From assembly GCA_049997955.1 (NCBI GenBank), contig JAEBDY010000002.1, positions 310,001 through 374,000 on the forward strand: 64,000 nucleotides of DNA. Reading direction: 5' to 3'. Made by a program: the position numbers and the translations under genes. The number at the start of each line of letters is the position of its first letter. Position 1 is the stretch's first letter. Below are positions 49,731 through 58,072 of this stretch, piece after piece. Under the pieces are notes generated by a model. It saw nothing but the letters and a program-made list of their open reading frames with translations, searched no databases and was not told where the DNA came from. Source of the DNA: Umezawaea sp049997955. GTDB lineage: Bacteria; Actinomycetota; Actinomycetes; Mycobacteriales; Pseudonocardiaceae.

Positions 49731-51442
49731 GGCACCGGCTCGAACTCGCGCACCGCGGCGATGGAGGACCCGTTGGCCGTGTTGCCCTCGCGTTCGATCA
49801 TGATCTCCACGAGGACCGGTCGGCTGGTGCGGTCGGCTTCCTTGCGCGCCCACTCCAGGGACTCGCGGATCCGCTCGGGCTCGGTGACCCGGACACCGGA
49901 GCAGCCGTAGGCCTCCATGATCTTGACGTTGTCCGACCCGGTGACGTCGTAGTGGATGTCGACCTCGTACTTCATGTCGTAGCCGCCGTGGTCCTCGGCC
50001 ATGCGGATCAGGCCCAGGTACTCGTTGTTGAGCATGATCAGCACGAACGGCACGTCGTACTGGGCGCCGACGGCCAGTTCCTCGACCAGGAACTGGAACG
50101 AGTAGTCGCCGACGATCCCGACCACCTCCGCGCCGGGTTCGGAGTGCTTCAACGCCTTCTTCACGCCGATGGCGGCCGGGATCTCCCAGCCGAGCGGACC
50201 GGCCTGGCCGCACACCTGGTAGTGCCGCGGCTTGTGCGCCTTCTGGTGCTGCCCCGACCAGATCTGGTAGAGCCCGATCGCGGTCACGAAGTACGTGTCG
50301 GGGCCGTAGAACTCGTTGATCTCCTTGAACACCCTCGGCGCCTTGACCGGGACGTTCGGGAAGTCCTCGCGCCGGGTCAGGGTGGCCTTCAGCTCCTGGA
50401 CGCGTGCGACCCACTCCCCCGCCCGCCGACCGGCGCCCCGCGAGCGGGCGAGGTCGATGATCGCGCGCAGGAACAGCTTCGCGTCCGCCACGATCCCGAG
50501 GTCCGGCCCGAACACGCGGCCGATCTGCGTGGGCTCCGAGTCGACGTGGACGAAGGTGCGCGTTCCGCGGTAGGTGTCCAGGTCACCGGTGTGCCGGTCG
50601 CCGAACCGCGCGCCCAGCGCCAGCACCAGGTCCGACTCCAGGAACGACGCGTTGCCGTAGCGCTGCGAGGTCTGGATGCCGGTCATGCCCGCGTACAGCG
50701 GGTGGTCCTCGTCGACCGCGCCCTTGCCCATCAGGGTCGCCTGGATCGGCACCTGGAGGTACTCGGCCAGTTCGAGGAGCTCGTCGTGCGCCTCACCGAG
50801 GATCACGCCGCCGCCCGCGAGCAGCAGAGGCCTCTCGGCCGCCAGCAGCAGGTCCAGCGCCCGTTCGACGCGTGGACCGTGCGGCACCGCCCTGGTGACG
50901 GGCAGCGGGGCGTCGATCGCGGAGTCCCACTCGATCTCCTGCTTCTGCACGTCCAGCGGCAGGTCGATCAGCACCGGCCCCGGCCGGCCGGAACGAGCGA
51001 CGCGGAAGGCTTCGCGGAAGATCCACGGAGCCTGCGCGGCCTCCCTCACCTGGACCGCCCACTTCGTGACCGGCTTGGCGATCTCGACGATGTCGACGGC
51101 CTGGAAGGCCTCCTGGTGCAGCTTGGTGGACACGGCCTGGCCGGTGATGCACAGGATCGGCACCGAGTCGGCCTGCGCGGTGTACAGCCCGGTGATCATG
51201 TTCGTGCCCGCCGGACCGGACGTGCCGATCGCGACGCCGACGCCACCGGTCGTGCGCGACCAGCCGTCGGCCATGTGCGTGGCGCCCTCCTCGTGCCGCA
51301 CGATCAGGTGCTCGATCGTGCCGTCGAGTTCCATCGCCTTGTAGAACGGCAGGATCGCGGCGCCGGGGCAGCCGAACACGGTGTCGACGCCCTCGGACTT
51401 GAGGACCTCGATGACGGCCTGCATGACGGGGACCTTCGGCAT
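49727..51442 (-). CDS. gcl: Glyoxylate carboligase (tartronate-semialdehyde synthase)
   Basis: 571 residues, thiamine diphosphate- and FAD-dependent. Joins two glyoxylates to tartronate semialdehyde and CO2. PYR domain with FGCPGAAILPFYKAM (Gcl has Val or, here, no conserved Glu as in other ThDP enzymes) and GTSGPAGTNMITGLY. ThDP motif GDYSFQFLVEELAVGAQYDV with NNEYLGLIR. ATG 51442 overlaps the glxR stop by one base (TAATG). Confidence 0.95.
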   Translation of the reverse strand: MPKVPVMQAVIEVLKSEGVDTVFGCPGAAILPFYKAMELDGTIEHLIVRHEEGATHMADGWSRTTGGVGVAIGTSGPAGTNMITGLYTAQADSVPILCITGQAVSTKLHQEAFQAVDIVEIAKPVTKWAVQVREAAQAPWIFREAFRVARSGRPGPVLIDLPLDVQKQEIEWDSAIDAPLPVTRAVPHGPRVERALDLLLAAERPLLLAGGGVILGEAHDELLELAEYLQVPIQATLMGKGAVDEDHPLYAGMTGIQTSQRYGNASFLESDLVLALGARFGDRHTGDLDTYRGTRTFVHVDSEPTQIGRVFGPDLGIVADAKLFLRAIIDLARSRGAGRRAGEWVARVQELKATLTRREDFPNVPVKAPRVFKEINEFYGPDTYFVTAIGLYQIWSGQHQKAHKPRHYQVCGQAGPLGWEIPAAIGVKKALKHSEPGAEVVGIVGDYSFQFLVEELAVGAQYDVPFVLIMLNNEYLGLIRMAEDHGGYDMKYEVDIHYDVTGSDNVKIMEAYGCSGVRVTEPERIRESLEWARKEADRTSRPVLVEIMIEREGNTANGSSIAAVREFEPVP

Positions 51443-52320
51443 TACGCCCTCCCGGAGAGGTTCTCGATGACCTTGAGCAGGGCGGAGTGGTCGAGGGAGC
51501 CGTACCCCTGCGCCCGTCCCGCCGCGATGAGCTGGGCGATCAGCCCCGTCACCGGAAGTGCGACGTCGACCTGCCGGGCCGCGGCGAGCGCGATGCCCAT
51601 GTCCTTGTGGTGCAGGTCGATCCGGAACCCCGGCGCGAACTCGCGGGCGATCATGGTCTCCCGCTTGAGGTCCAGGATCCGGTTGGCGGCCAGGCCGCCC
51701 GCGAGCACGTCGAGGCCCGCCTTGGCGTCCACACCGGACGCCTCCAGCAGCACGATGGCCTCCGCGACGAGCGCGTAGATGCCGCCGACCATCAGCTGGT
51801 TGGCCGCTTTCACGACCTGGCCCGCGCCGTGCGGTCCGACGTGGACGACGGTCTTGCCGACGGCGTCGAGCACCGGTCGGGCCGCGGCGAAGTCGGCCTC
51901 CTCGCCGCCGACCATGATCGACAGCGTGGCCTGCCTCGCCCCGGCCTCGCCGCCGGACACGGGCGCGTCGAGCACCCGGATCCCCCGTTCCGCGGCGGCT
52001 TTCGCCACGGCCACCGAGGTCTCCGGCCGGATCGTGCTCATGTCGATGAGCAACGTGCCCTCGGCCGCGAGTTCCAGCACCCCGCCGTCGCCGAGGACGA
52101 CCTCCTCGACCTGCGGGTGGTTGGGCAGCATGGTGATCACGACGTCCGAGCCGCGCACCGCGTCCGCGATGTCGGCGGCGGCCGTGCCGCCCTCCGCGAC
52201 GAGCTTCGCGACCGGGTCGGCGCCGAGGTCGAAGCCGGTCACCCGGTGGCCCGCCGCTACGAGGTGCCCGGACATGGGCGACCCCATGATGCCGAGGCCG
52301 ATGAACCCGATGGTCGTCAC
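51442..52320 (-). CDS. glxR: 2-hydroxy-3-oxopropionate (tartronate semialdehyde) reductase
   Basis: 292 residues, beta-hydroxyacid dehydrogenase family. Makes D-glycerate from tartronate semialdehyde with NAD(P)H. Motifs: Rossmann GFIGLGIMGSPMSGHL, substrate loop VLDAPVSGGEAGA, catalytic Lys in VVKAANQLMVGG and C-terminal HHKDMGIAL. Start ATG 52320 overlaps the hyi stop by four bases. Confidence 0.95.
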   Translation of the reverse strand: MTTIGFIGLGIMGSPMSGHLVAAGHRVTGFDLGADPVAKLVAEGGTAAADIADAVRGSDVVITMLPNHPQVEEVVLGDGGVLELAAEGTLLIDMSTIRPETSVAVAKAAAERGIRVLDAPVSGGEAGARQATLSIMVGGEEADFAAARPVLDAVGKTVVHVGPHGAGQVVKAANQLMVGGIYALVAEAIVLLEASGVDAKAGLDVLAGGLAANRILDLKRETMIAREFAPGFRIDLHHKDMGIALAAARQVDVALPVTGLIAQLIAAGRAQGYGSLDHSALLKVIENLSGRA

Positions 52321-53108
52321 TGGTCTTCCTCCCTGGTCAGCCAGCCGAAGCTGTCGGCGCTGGGGCCGGTGGGCTGGTACTCCGCTCCGACGAACCCCTG
52401 GTAGCCGCCTGCGTCGAGCTGGGCGAGGTAGCGGTCCAGCTCCAGCTCGCCGGAACCGGGTTCGCCGCGGCCGGGGGCGTCCGCGATCTGCACGTGGCCG
52501 ATCCGCCGGGCGTGCTCGGTGACCACGGCGTCGAGGTCGTCGCCGTTGACGGCGAGGTGGTAGAGGTCGGCGAGCAGAGCCACGTTCGGCTTGCCGAGCC
52601 GGTCGATCACGGCGAGCGCGTCGGCCGCCGTGAGCAACGGGTAGGCCGGGATCGCGCTGACCGGTTCGAGCAGTACGGTCGCGCCGATCGCCGCGGCCGC
52701 GTCGGCGGCGAACGCGAGGTTCCGCAGCGCCAGCGCGTCCTGCTCGGCGGGGTCCACGCCCTCGATCCGGTTGCCGTACAGGGCGTTGAACGCGCGGCAG
52801 CCGGTTTCACGGGCGATGCCGACGGCGATGTCGACGCTCGCCTTGAACTCGCCTTCGCGACCGGGCCACGACACCAGGCCGCGGTCGCCGCTCGGCAGGT
52901 CGCCCGCGAAGAAGTTGAGGCCGACGAGCCGCACGCCCGCGTCGGTGATCGCGCCGACGAACTCCGCGACCTCGCGCTCGTCCGGTCGGGCGACCGCGAA
53001 GGGCCACCAGAACTCGACCGCGTCGAACCCGGCGGCACGGGCGGCTGCCGGTCGTTCGAGCAGCGGCAGTTCGGTGAACAGGATCGAGAGGTTGACGTCG
53101 AACCGCAT
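52317..53108 (-). CDS. hyi: Hydroxypyruvate isomerase
   Basis: 263 residues, AP-endonuclease-2-type TIM barrel. Interconverts hydroxypyruvate and tartronate semialdehyde. Starts RFDVNLSILFTELPLLERPA, then FDAVEFWWPFA, GLNFFAGDLPSGDRGL, LLEPVSAIPAYPLLTA (Glu ligand), LLADLYHLAVNG and VQIADAPGRGEPGSGEL. I start at ATG 53108, because GGAAGG lies upstream at proper spacing. First gene of hyi-glxR-gcl-glxK-allB-alc. Confidence 0.93.
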   Translation of the reverse strand: MRFDVNLSILFTELPLLERPAAARAAGFDAVEFWWPFAVARPDEREVAEFVGAITDAGVRLVGLNFFAGDLPSGDRGLVSWPGREGEFKASVDIAVGIARETGCRAFNALYGNRIEGVDPAEQDALALRNLAFAADAAAAIGATVLLEPVSAIPAYPLLTAADALAVIDRLGKPNVALLADLYHLAVNGDDLDAVVTEHARRIGHVQIADAPGRGEPGSGELELDRYLAQLDAGGYQGFVGAEYQPTGPSADSFGWLTREEDQ

Positions 53109-53127
53109 GAGCAATCCTTCCACAATG

Positions 53128-53143
53128 CGGAAGTTAATTTCCG
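53128..53143. promoter_or_regulatory. Candidate IclR-type operator 1
   Basis: CGGAA-GTTAAT-TTCCG palindrome just upstream of hyi. The same CGGAA-N6-TTCCG layout recurs at 53226-53241. Confidence 0.6.
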
Positions 53144-53225
53144 TACAACGAGAGCGTAGGCGGCAAATGCGGAAGAGCGCAAGACTGTTGACAGCACTCG
53201 ACGCCGCTCGTACCGTCCCTCACTG

Positions 53226-53241
53226 CGGAAAAGGAATTCCG
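53226..53241. promoter_or_regulatory. Candidate IclR-type operator 2
   Basis: CGGAA-AAGGAA-TTCCG palindrome 23 bases upstream of the uraD start. It is followed by GCTATACAGAAAAGG; TTCCGCTATAC resembles the reverse complement of the site upstream of aceB. Confidence 0.6.
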
Positions 53242-53264
53242 CTATACAGAAAAGGAAACGCCCT

Positions 53265-53744
53265 GTGCCGGGACTTCCAGGCTTCAACTCCGCACCGGCG
53301 GACGACCTCCGACCACTGCTCGCCGAATGCCTCGCGGTGCCCCGCTGGGTGAACTCCGTCGTGGCCGCCCGGCCCTACCCGGACCTGGACGCGCTGGTCG
53401 CCGCGGCCGAGGTGGACCTCGACACCGACGAGATCCTCGGCGCCATCGCGGGCCACCCGCGGATCGGCGAACGCGCGGAGCACGACGGCGTCTCGGCGAA
53501 GTGGTCGTCCGCGGAGCAGTCCGGTGTCGACGGGTCACTCGCGGACCGGCTCGTGGCCGCCAACCTGGCGTACGAGGAGCGGTTCGGCCACATCTACCTG
53601 GTGTGCGCCACCGGACTCAGCGGTGAGCAGATGCTCGCGGACCTGGCGACCCGGATGGACAACGACCCCGCCACCGAACTCCGCGTGGTGAACCGCGAAC
53701 TGGCCAAGATCGCCGCGTTGCGGCTGCGCAAGGTCGTCGCGTGA
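53265..53744 (+). CDS. uraD: OHCU decarboxylase (2-oxo-4-hydroxy-4-carboxy-5-ureidoimidazoline decarboxylase)
   Basis: 159 residues, all-helical. Catalyses the last step from urate to S-allantoin. Family elements: CLAVPRWVNSVVAARPYPDL, GHPRIGERAEHDGVSAKWSS (His and Glu of the active site) and NLAYEERFGHIYLVCATGLS. Start GTG 53265 with AAAGGAAA upstream. It pairs with uricase 36 bases downstream. Confidence 0.95.
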   Translation: MPGLPGFNSAPADDLRPLLAECLAVPRWVNSVVAARPYPDLDALVAAAEVDLDTDEILGAIAGHPRIGERAEHDGVSAKWSSAEQSGVDGSLADRLVAANLAYEERFGHIYLVCATGLSGEQMLADLATRMDNDPATELRVVNRELAKIAALRLRKVVA

Positions 53745-53779
53745 CCACGCGTCCACAGATCACCAGAGGGAGCTGACCC

Positions 53780-54658
53780 ATGACCATCATCCTGGGGCCG
53801 AACCAGTACGGGAAGGCGGAGAACCGCCTCGTCACGGTGTCGCGGGACGGGTCCGTGCACACCATCAAGGACCTGACGGTCAGCACCTCGCTGCGCGGCG
53901 ACCTCGCCGACACGCACCACACGGGCGACAACGCGAAGGTGCTCGCGACGGACACGCAGAAGAACACCGTGTACGCGTTCGCCAAGCAGGCCCCGGTCGG
54001 CGAGATCGAGGACTTCGCCCTGCGGCTCGGGCGGCACTTCGTGTCCTCGCAGGACGCCATCACCGGCGCGCGCGTGCTGATCGACGAGCACGGGTGGAAC
54101 CGGATCGACGCGAACTCCCACTCGTTCGTCCAGGGCTCCGGCGAGAAGCGCACGACCGCCGTGACGGTCGACGGGTCGGACGCGTGGGTCGTGTCCGGGC
54201 TGCGCGACCTCGTGGTGCTGAAGTCGACCGGGTCGGAGTTCCACGGGTACCCGAAGGACCCGTACACGACGTTGAAGGAGACGGACGACCGCATCCTGGC
54301 CACGTCCGTGACGGCCCGGTGGCGCTACCTGGGCACCGACGTGGACTGGGCGAAGAGCTTCGCCGAGATCCGCGACGTGCTGCTGGCGGCGTTCGCGACC
54401 AAGCACAGCCTCTCGTTGCAGCAGACGCTGTACGCGATGGGCGAGGCAGTGCTGCTGGCGCGGCCCGAGGTGGCCGAGGTGCGGATGTCGATGCCGAACA
54501 AGCACCACTTCCTGGTGGACCTCAGCGCGTTCGGGCTGGAGAACGACAACGAGGTCTTCTACGCGGCCGACCGGCCGTACGGGCTCATCGAGGGCGCGGT
54601 GCTGCGCGACGACGCGCAGGACGCCGGGCACGCGTGGGACACGCTGCCCGCGTTCTAG
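53780..54658 (+). CDS. Factor-independent urate hydroxylase (uricase)
   Basis: 292 residues, two T-fold domains. Oxidises urate to 5-hydroxyisourate with O2, without cofactor. Motifs: GPNQYGKAENRLVTVSRDG, STSLRGDLADTHHTGDNAKV (catalytic Lys/Thr region), NSHSFVQGSGEKRT, FHGYPKDPYTTLKETDDRIL and SMPNKHHFLVDLS. Start ATG with GGGAG upstream. Second gene of the uraD-uricase operon, ended by the hairpin at 54668-54697. Confidence 0.96.
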   Translation: MTIILGPNQYGKAENRLVTVSRDGSVHTIKDLTVSTSLRGDLADTHHTGDNAKVLATDTQKNTVYAFAKQAPVGEIEDFALRLGRHFVSSQDAITGARVLIDEHGWNRIDANSHSFVQGSGEKRTTAVTVDGSDAWVVSGLRDLVVLKSTGSEFHGYPKDPYTTLKETDDRILATSVTARWRYLGTDVDWAKSFAEIRDVLLAAFATKHSLSLQQTLYAMGEAVLLARPEVAEVRMSMPNKHHFLVDLSAFGLENDNEVFYAADRPYGLIEGAVLRDDAQDAGHAWDTLPAF

Positions 54659-54667
54659 CCGGAATCG

Positions 54668-54697
54668 AGGGGTGGTGGGCGGACGTCCACCACCCCT
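54668..54697 (+). terminator. Terminator of the uraD-uricase operon
   Basis: Perfect 11-bp stem AGGGGTGGTGG/CCACCACCCCT, ten bases after the uricase stop. Confidence 0.85.
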
Positions 54698-54811
54698 GAC
54701 CTGCGCAGTTAACCCGATAGTGGCACAAATCACTCTTTTGGCGGAATCTCGTGCCTCACAGAGCACCCGACAGTGACAGCAAGATGACCAAAAGGCCGTA
54801 CTCTCGCGAAC

Positions 54812-55117
54812 ATGAGTGATGTCAAACGGGGGCTTTCGCCGGTCACGATTTTCCTGGACGACGAAGCCGTGATCACCGTTTCCGGCTCGCTGGACGCGAC
54901 GACGGCACCGGACTTCAAGCGCATGGTCACCGCCTTCTTCGAGTCGGCCGACCGTCCGGACATCGACGTGCTGACGTTGGACCTCTCCTCCGTGTCCGCC
55001 TGCGACCAGGCCGCGCGCGAACTCGTCCGCTACGCCCAGGCCGTCTGCGCCGACCGCGAACTGGCCCTCCGCGTCGTGCCCAGCGCCCCGGTGAGCCGGG
55101 CGCTCACCCGTCACTAG
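54812..55117 (+). CDS. STAS-domain anti-sigma factor antagonist-like protein
   Basis: 101 residues, a single STAS domain with VITVSGSLDATTAPDFKRMV and LDLSSVSACDQAAREL. In SpoIIAA-type antagonists the residue after the Asp of the DS motif is a phosphorylated Ser; here the motif is C64-D65-Q66-A67, so the usual phosphosite is Gln. It may be a constitutively unphosphorylatable antagonist or have another role (inference). No sigma or kinase gene is adjacent. Start ATG 54812; ribosome binding site weak. Confidence 0.87.
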   Translation: MSDVKRGLSPVTIFLDDEAVITVSGSLDATTAPDFKRMVTAFFESADRPDIDVLTLDLSSVSACDQAARELVRYAQAVCADRELALRVVPSAPVSRALTRH

Positions 55118-55228
55118 CCGGGCTTCCGACCCGGCGGGCCGACACTCCGATCGGCCGTTGATGCCACCGGCTCTCGCCGATCGGCGCACGACAACGTGCG
55201 ATCACGCACCACTCGGCGCGCGGCAGCG

Positions 55229-56419
55229 CTAAGCGCTCCGGCTCGCCAGCGCCTTCAAGTCCTCGACGCGAAGCCCCGTCACCCGCAGCACCTCGGCCTC
55301 GTCCAGCGCCCCGCAGTCCAGCGCGCGCAGGAACGACGACGACAGCGCCTGCGCGGTCGCGGGCTCGTCCAGCACCGTGCCGCCCGCCCGGTCCACGTAC
55401 GCCTTCAACCGGCGCGCGTCCGCGTCGACGCCCTCCAGGTAGAACGCGTGCACGGCCGCGTACCGCGTGACGAGCTGCGCCGGGTGCAGGTCCCAGCCCT
55501 GGTAGAAGCCGTGCGCCAACGAGCGCCGCACGAGTCCGTAGTGGACCCGCCAGCCCTCCGCCACGGCGTCCCCCACCGGCAGGACGTTGGTCGAGCCGTC
55601 CGACACCCGCACGCCCGCGTTGGCCGCCGCCACCTGCATCACGTTGCGCGCGAAGTCGCACGCGCCGTGCGCCAGGTGCTGGTGCGCCGCACCGAGTCCG
55701 CAGCCAGCCGTGTAGTCGTAGGTGCCGAAGTGCAGACCTGAAACGCGGCCGCGACCGGCCGCGATGAACCGCGGGATCGCCAGCCTGCCCTCGGGGTCCA
55801 CGACGGACTGGGTGGTCTCGACCTGGATCTCGAACCGCAGCGGGAGGTCGAACAGGTCGAGGACCTCGCCGAACACCTCCACCTGGTCGACCGACGTCAC
55901 CTTGGGGAACGTGATGACGAAACCGGGCGGCGGATCACCCAGCGCCGTCAGGAAGATGTCGAGCGTCCGGATGCCGCGTTCGCGCAACGCCCTGGTGTCG
56001 AAGGACTTCATCCGCAGCCCGACGTACGGCGGCAGCACGCCCTCCTCCCGCCAGCCGGCGACGATCCGCGCGGTGCGCTCGGCGTCGTCGTCCTCCACGG
56101 CGTCGTCCGGAGCGCCGTAGCCGTCCTCGAAGTCGATCCGCAGGTCCTCCACGGGTTCGGCGGCGAGCTTGGCGCGCACCCGGTCCCGGATCCTCGGGGC
56201 CAGGTCCTCCGGCAGCACCGCGGCGAGCGCGGCGGAGTGCGTCTCCAGTGCGGCAAGCGCTTGCTCGCCCCAGTCGCGGACGACGCCCGCGGTCACCTTC
56301 GACGCGGGGACGTAGCAGGTGTGCACGGGCTGGCGGCCGTCCGGCAGCACCCGTTCCACATCGGACAGCCGCGCGGTGGCGGCCTGGACCGCCACCGCGT
56401 CGAGCGACGTCCTCGCCAC
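55229..56419 (-). CDS. DUF6986 family HpcH/HpaI-CitE aldolase-like protein
   Basis: 396 residues. CitE-type TIM-barrel cues: DLRIDFEDGYGAPDD (metal-binding acidic), VGLRMKSFDTR (Arg), FVITFPKVTSVDQVEVF (Lys), LRFEIQVETTQSVVD (Glu) and GLHFGTYDYTAGCGL. It starts (GTG 56419) one base after the malate synthase stop, so the two are co-transcribed. A glyoxylate- or ureidoglycolate-linked lyase reaction would fit the location, but the reaction is not known to me. Confidence 0.88.
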   Translation of the reverse strand: MARTSLDAVAVQAATARLSDVERVLPDGRQPVHTCYVPASKVTAGVVRDWGEQALAALETHSAALAAVLPEDLAPRIRDRVRAKLAAEPVEDLRIDFEDGYGAPDDAVEDDDAERTARIVAGWREEGVLPPYVGLRMKSFDTRALRERGIRTLDIFLTALGDPPPGFVITFPKVTSVDQVEVFGEVLDLFDLPLRFEIQVETTQSVVDPEGRLAIPRFIAAGRGRVSGLHFGTYDYTAGCGLGAAHQHLAHGACDFARNVMQVAAANAGVRVSDGSTNVLPVGDAVAEGWRVHYGLVRRSLAHGFYQGWDLHPAQLVTRYAAVHAFYLEGVDADARRLKAYVDRAGGTVLDEPATAQALSSSFLRALDCGALDEAEVLRVTGLRVEDLKALASRSA

Positions 56420-56420
56420 G

Positions 56421-57962
56421 TCAGGGGATCCGGGCGTAGGCGGGAACGGTGAGGAAGTCCGCGAACTCCTCCGACAGCGCGACCTGCTCGAACAGCTCGG
56501 CCGCGAGGTCGACGTGCTCGCCGGACAGCTCGGACCTGGTGCGCGCCAGCACTTCCCGCACCAGGTCCGCGGTCACCGGGGTGCCGTCGCTGAGCACGAC
56601 CTCGTTGTGCACCCACTGCCACAGCTGGGAACGGGAGATCTCGGCGGTCGCCGCGTCCTCCATCAGGTTGTGGATGGCCGCCGCGCCGTTGCCGCTCAAC
56701 CACGACACGAGGTAGCGCAGGCCGACGTCCACGGCGGACTCGACACCCGCCCTGGTCGCCTCGCCGCCGGTGGCCTTGAGGTCGAGCAGCTGCGCGGCCG
56801 TCACGGACACGTCCTCGCGCAGGCGGTCGAGCTGGTTGGGCTTGCCGTCGAGCTCGGCGTCGAAGATCTCCTCGCACACCGGAACGAGGTCGGGGTGCGC
56901 GACCCACGAGCCGTCGAAGCCGTCGTTCGCCTCGCGGGTCTTGTCGTCGCGCACCTTCGCCAGCGCCTTGGCGGTGACCTCCGGGTCGCGCCGGTTCGGG
57001 ATGAACGCGGCCATGCCGCCCATCGCGAACGCCCCGCGCTTGTGGCACGTGCGCACCAGCAGTTCGGTGTAGGCGCGCATGAACGGCGCCGTCATGGTGA
57101 TGCTGTTGCGGTCGGGCAGCACGAAGTCCGCGCCCGCGTCGCGGAAGTACTTGATGATGCTGAACAGGTAGTCCCAACGACCCGCGTTGAGGCCCGAAGC
57201 GTGGTCGCGCAGCTCGTAGAGGATCTCCTCCATCTCGAACGCGGCCGGGATGGTCTCGATCAGCACGGTCGCGCGGACGGTGCCGTGCGGGATCCCCAAC
57301 TGCTGCTCCGCGGCGGTGAACACGTCGTTCCACAGCCGGGCTTCGAGGTGGCTCTCCATCTTCGGCAGGTAGTAGTACGGCTTGCCGAGCGACGCGTTGT
57401 GGAAGAAGTGCAGCCCGAAGTCGATCAGCGCGCCCACGGCGGGGCGGCCGTCGATCTCCAGGTGCCGCTCGTCGAGGTGCCAGCCGCGCGGTCGGACCAC
57501 GATCGCCGGGCGCGCGACGTCGTCCTTGAGCGCGTAGTGCTTGCCCTCGGGCGAGGTGAACTCGATGGTGCCGCGCGCGGCGTCGTAGAGGTTGACCTGG
57601 CCGGAGACCACGTTCTCCCAGTGCGGGGTGTTCGCGTCCTCCAGGTCGGCGAGCCACACCCTGGCGCCCGAGTTGAGGGCGTTGATCGCCATCTTCCGCT
57701 CGGTCGGCCCGGTGATCTCGACGCGCCGGTCGGTCAGCTCCGGCGGCGCTTCGGCGACCCGCCACTCGGACTCGCGGACCTCCGCCGTCTCCGGCAGGAA
57801 GTCCAGCGTCCCCTGCGCGCGGCGCGCGGAGCGGCGGGCGAGCAGGTCGTCGCGGGTGGCGGCGAACGCCCGGTGCAGACCCGCCACGAAGTCGAGCGCC
57901 TCGGGGGTGAGGACCTCCTCATCCCGTTCGACCTGGCCGCCGAGGACGCGGATGTCGGGCAT
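56421..57962 (-). CDS. aceB: Malate synthase A
   Basis: 513 residues. Condenses glyoxylate with acetyl-CoA to malate. Motifs: ERKMAINALNSGARVWLADLEDANTPHW in two parts, ARPAIVVRPRGWHLDERHL (catalytic Arg), ATVLIETIPAAFEMEEIL (Glu), WDYLFSIIKYF and TAPFMRAYTELLV. I start at ATG 57962 (MPDIRVLGGQ), with AGGTGG upstream. The location inside the ureide island says that it drains glyoxylate made from allantoin. No isocitrate lyase is adjacent. Confidence 0.95.
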   Translation of the reverse strand: MPDIRVLGGQVERDEEVLTPEALDFVAGLHRAFAATRDDLLARRSARRAQGTLDFLPETAEVRESEWRVAEAPPELTDRRVEITGPTERKMAINALNSGARVWLADLEDANTPHWENVVSGQVNLYDAARGTIEFTSPEGKHYALKDDVARPAIVVRPRGWHLDERHLEIDGRPAVGALIDFGLHFFHNASLGKPYYYLPKMESHLEARLWNDVFTAAEQQLGIPHGTVRATVLIETIPAAFEMEEILYELRDHASGLNAGRWDYLFSIIKYFRDAGADFVLPDRNSITMTAPFMRAYTELLVRTCHKRGAFAMGGMAAFIPNRRDPEVTAKALAKVRDDKTREANDGFDGSWVAHPDLVPVCEEIFDAELDGKPNQLDRLREDVSVTAAQLLDLKATGGEATRAGVESAVDVGLRYLVSWLSGNGAAAIHNLMEDAATAEISRSQLWQWVHNEVVLSDGTPVTADLVREVLARTRSELSGEHVDLAAELFEQVALSEEFADFLTVPAYARIP

Positions 57963-57997
57963 GGAGGTCCACCTCGTTTCGGGAGTCACTTTTCTAC

Positions 57998-58026
57998 TTC
58001 GCGGACTATAGTTTTTGCATAGCGGA
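57998..58026. promoter_or_regulatory. Candidate IclR-type site between aceB and iclR
   Basis: GCATAGCGGAA (58017-58026) is the reverse complement of TTCCGCTATGC and closely matches TTCCGCTATAC at 53237-53247. TTCGCGGACTATAG (57998-58011) forms a partial second arm. It sits between the divergent aceB and iclR starts. Confidence 0.5.
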
Positions 58027-58072
58027 ACTGCAACGGTGGCTAGACTCCACCCGGTCTAGTACGGGAGTGATC

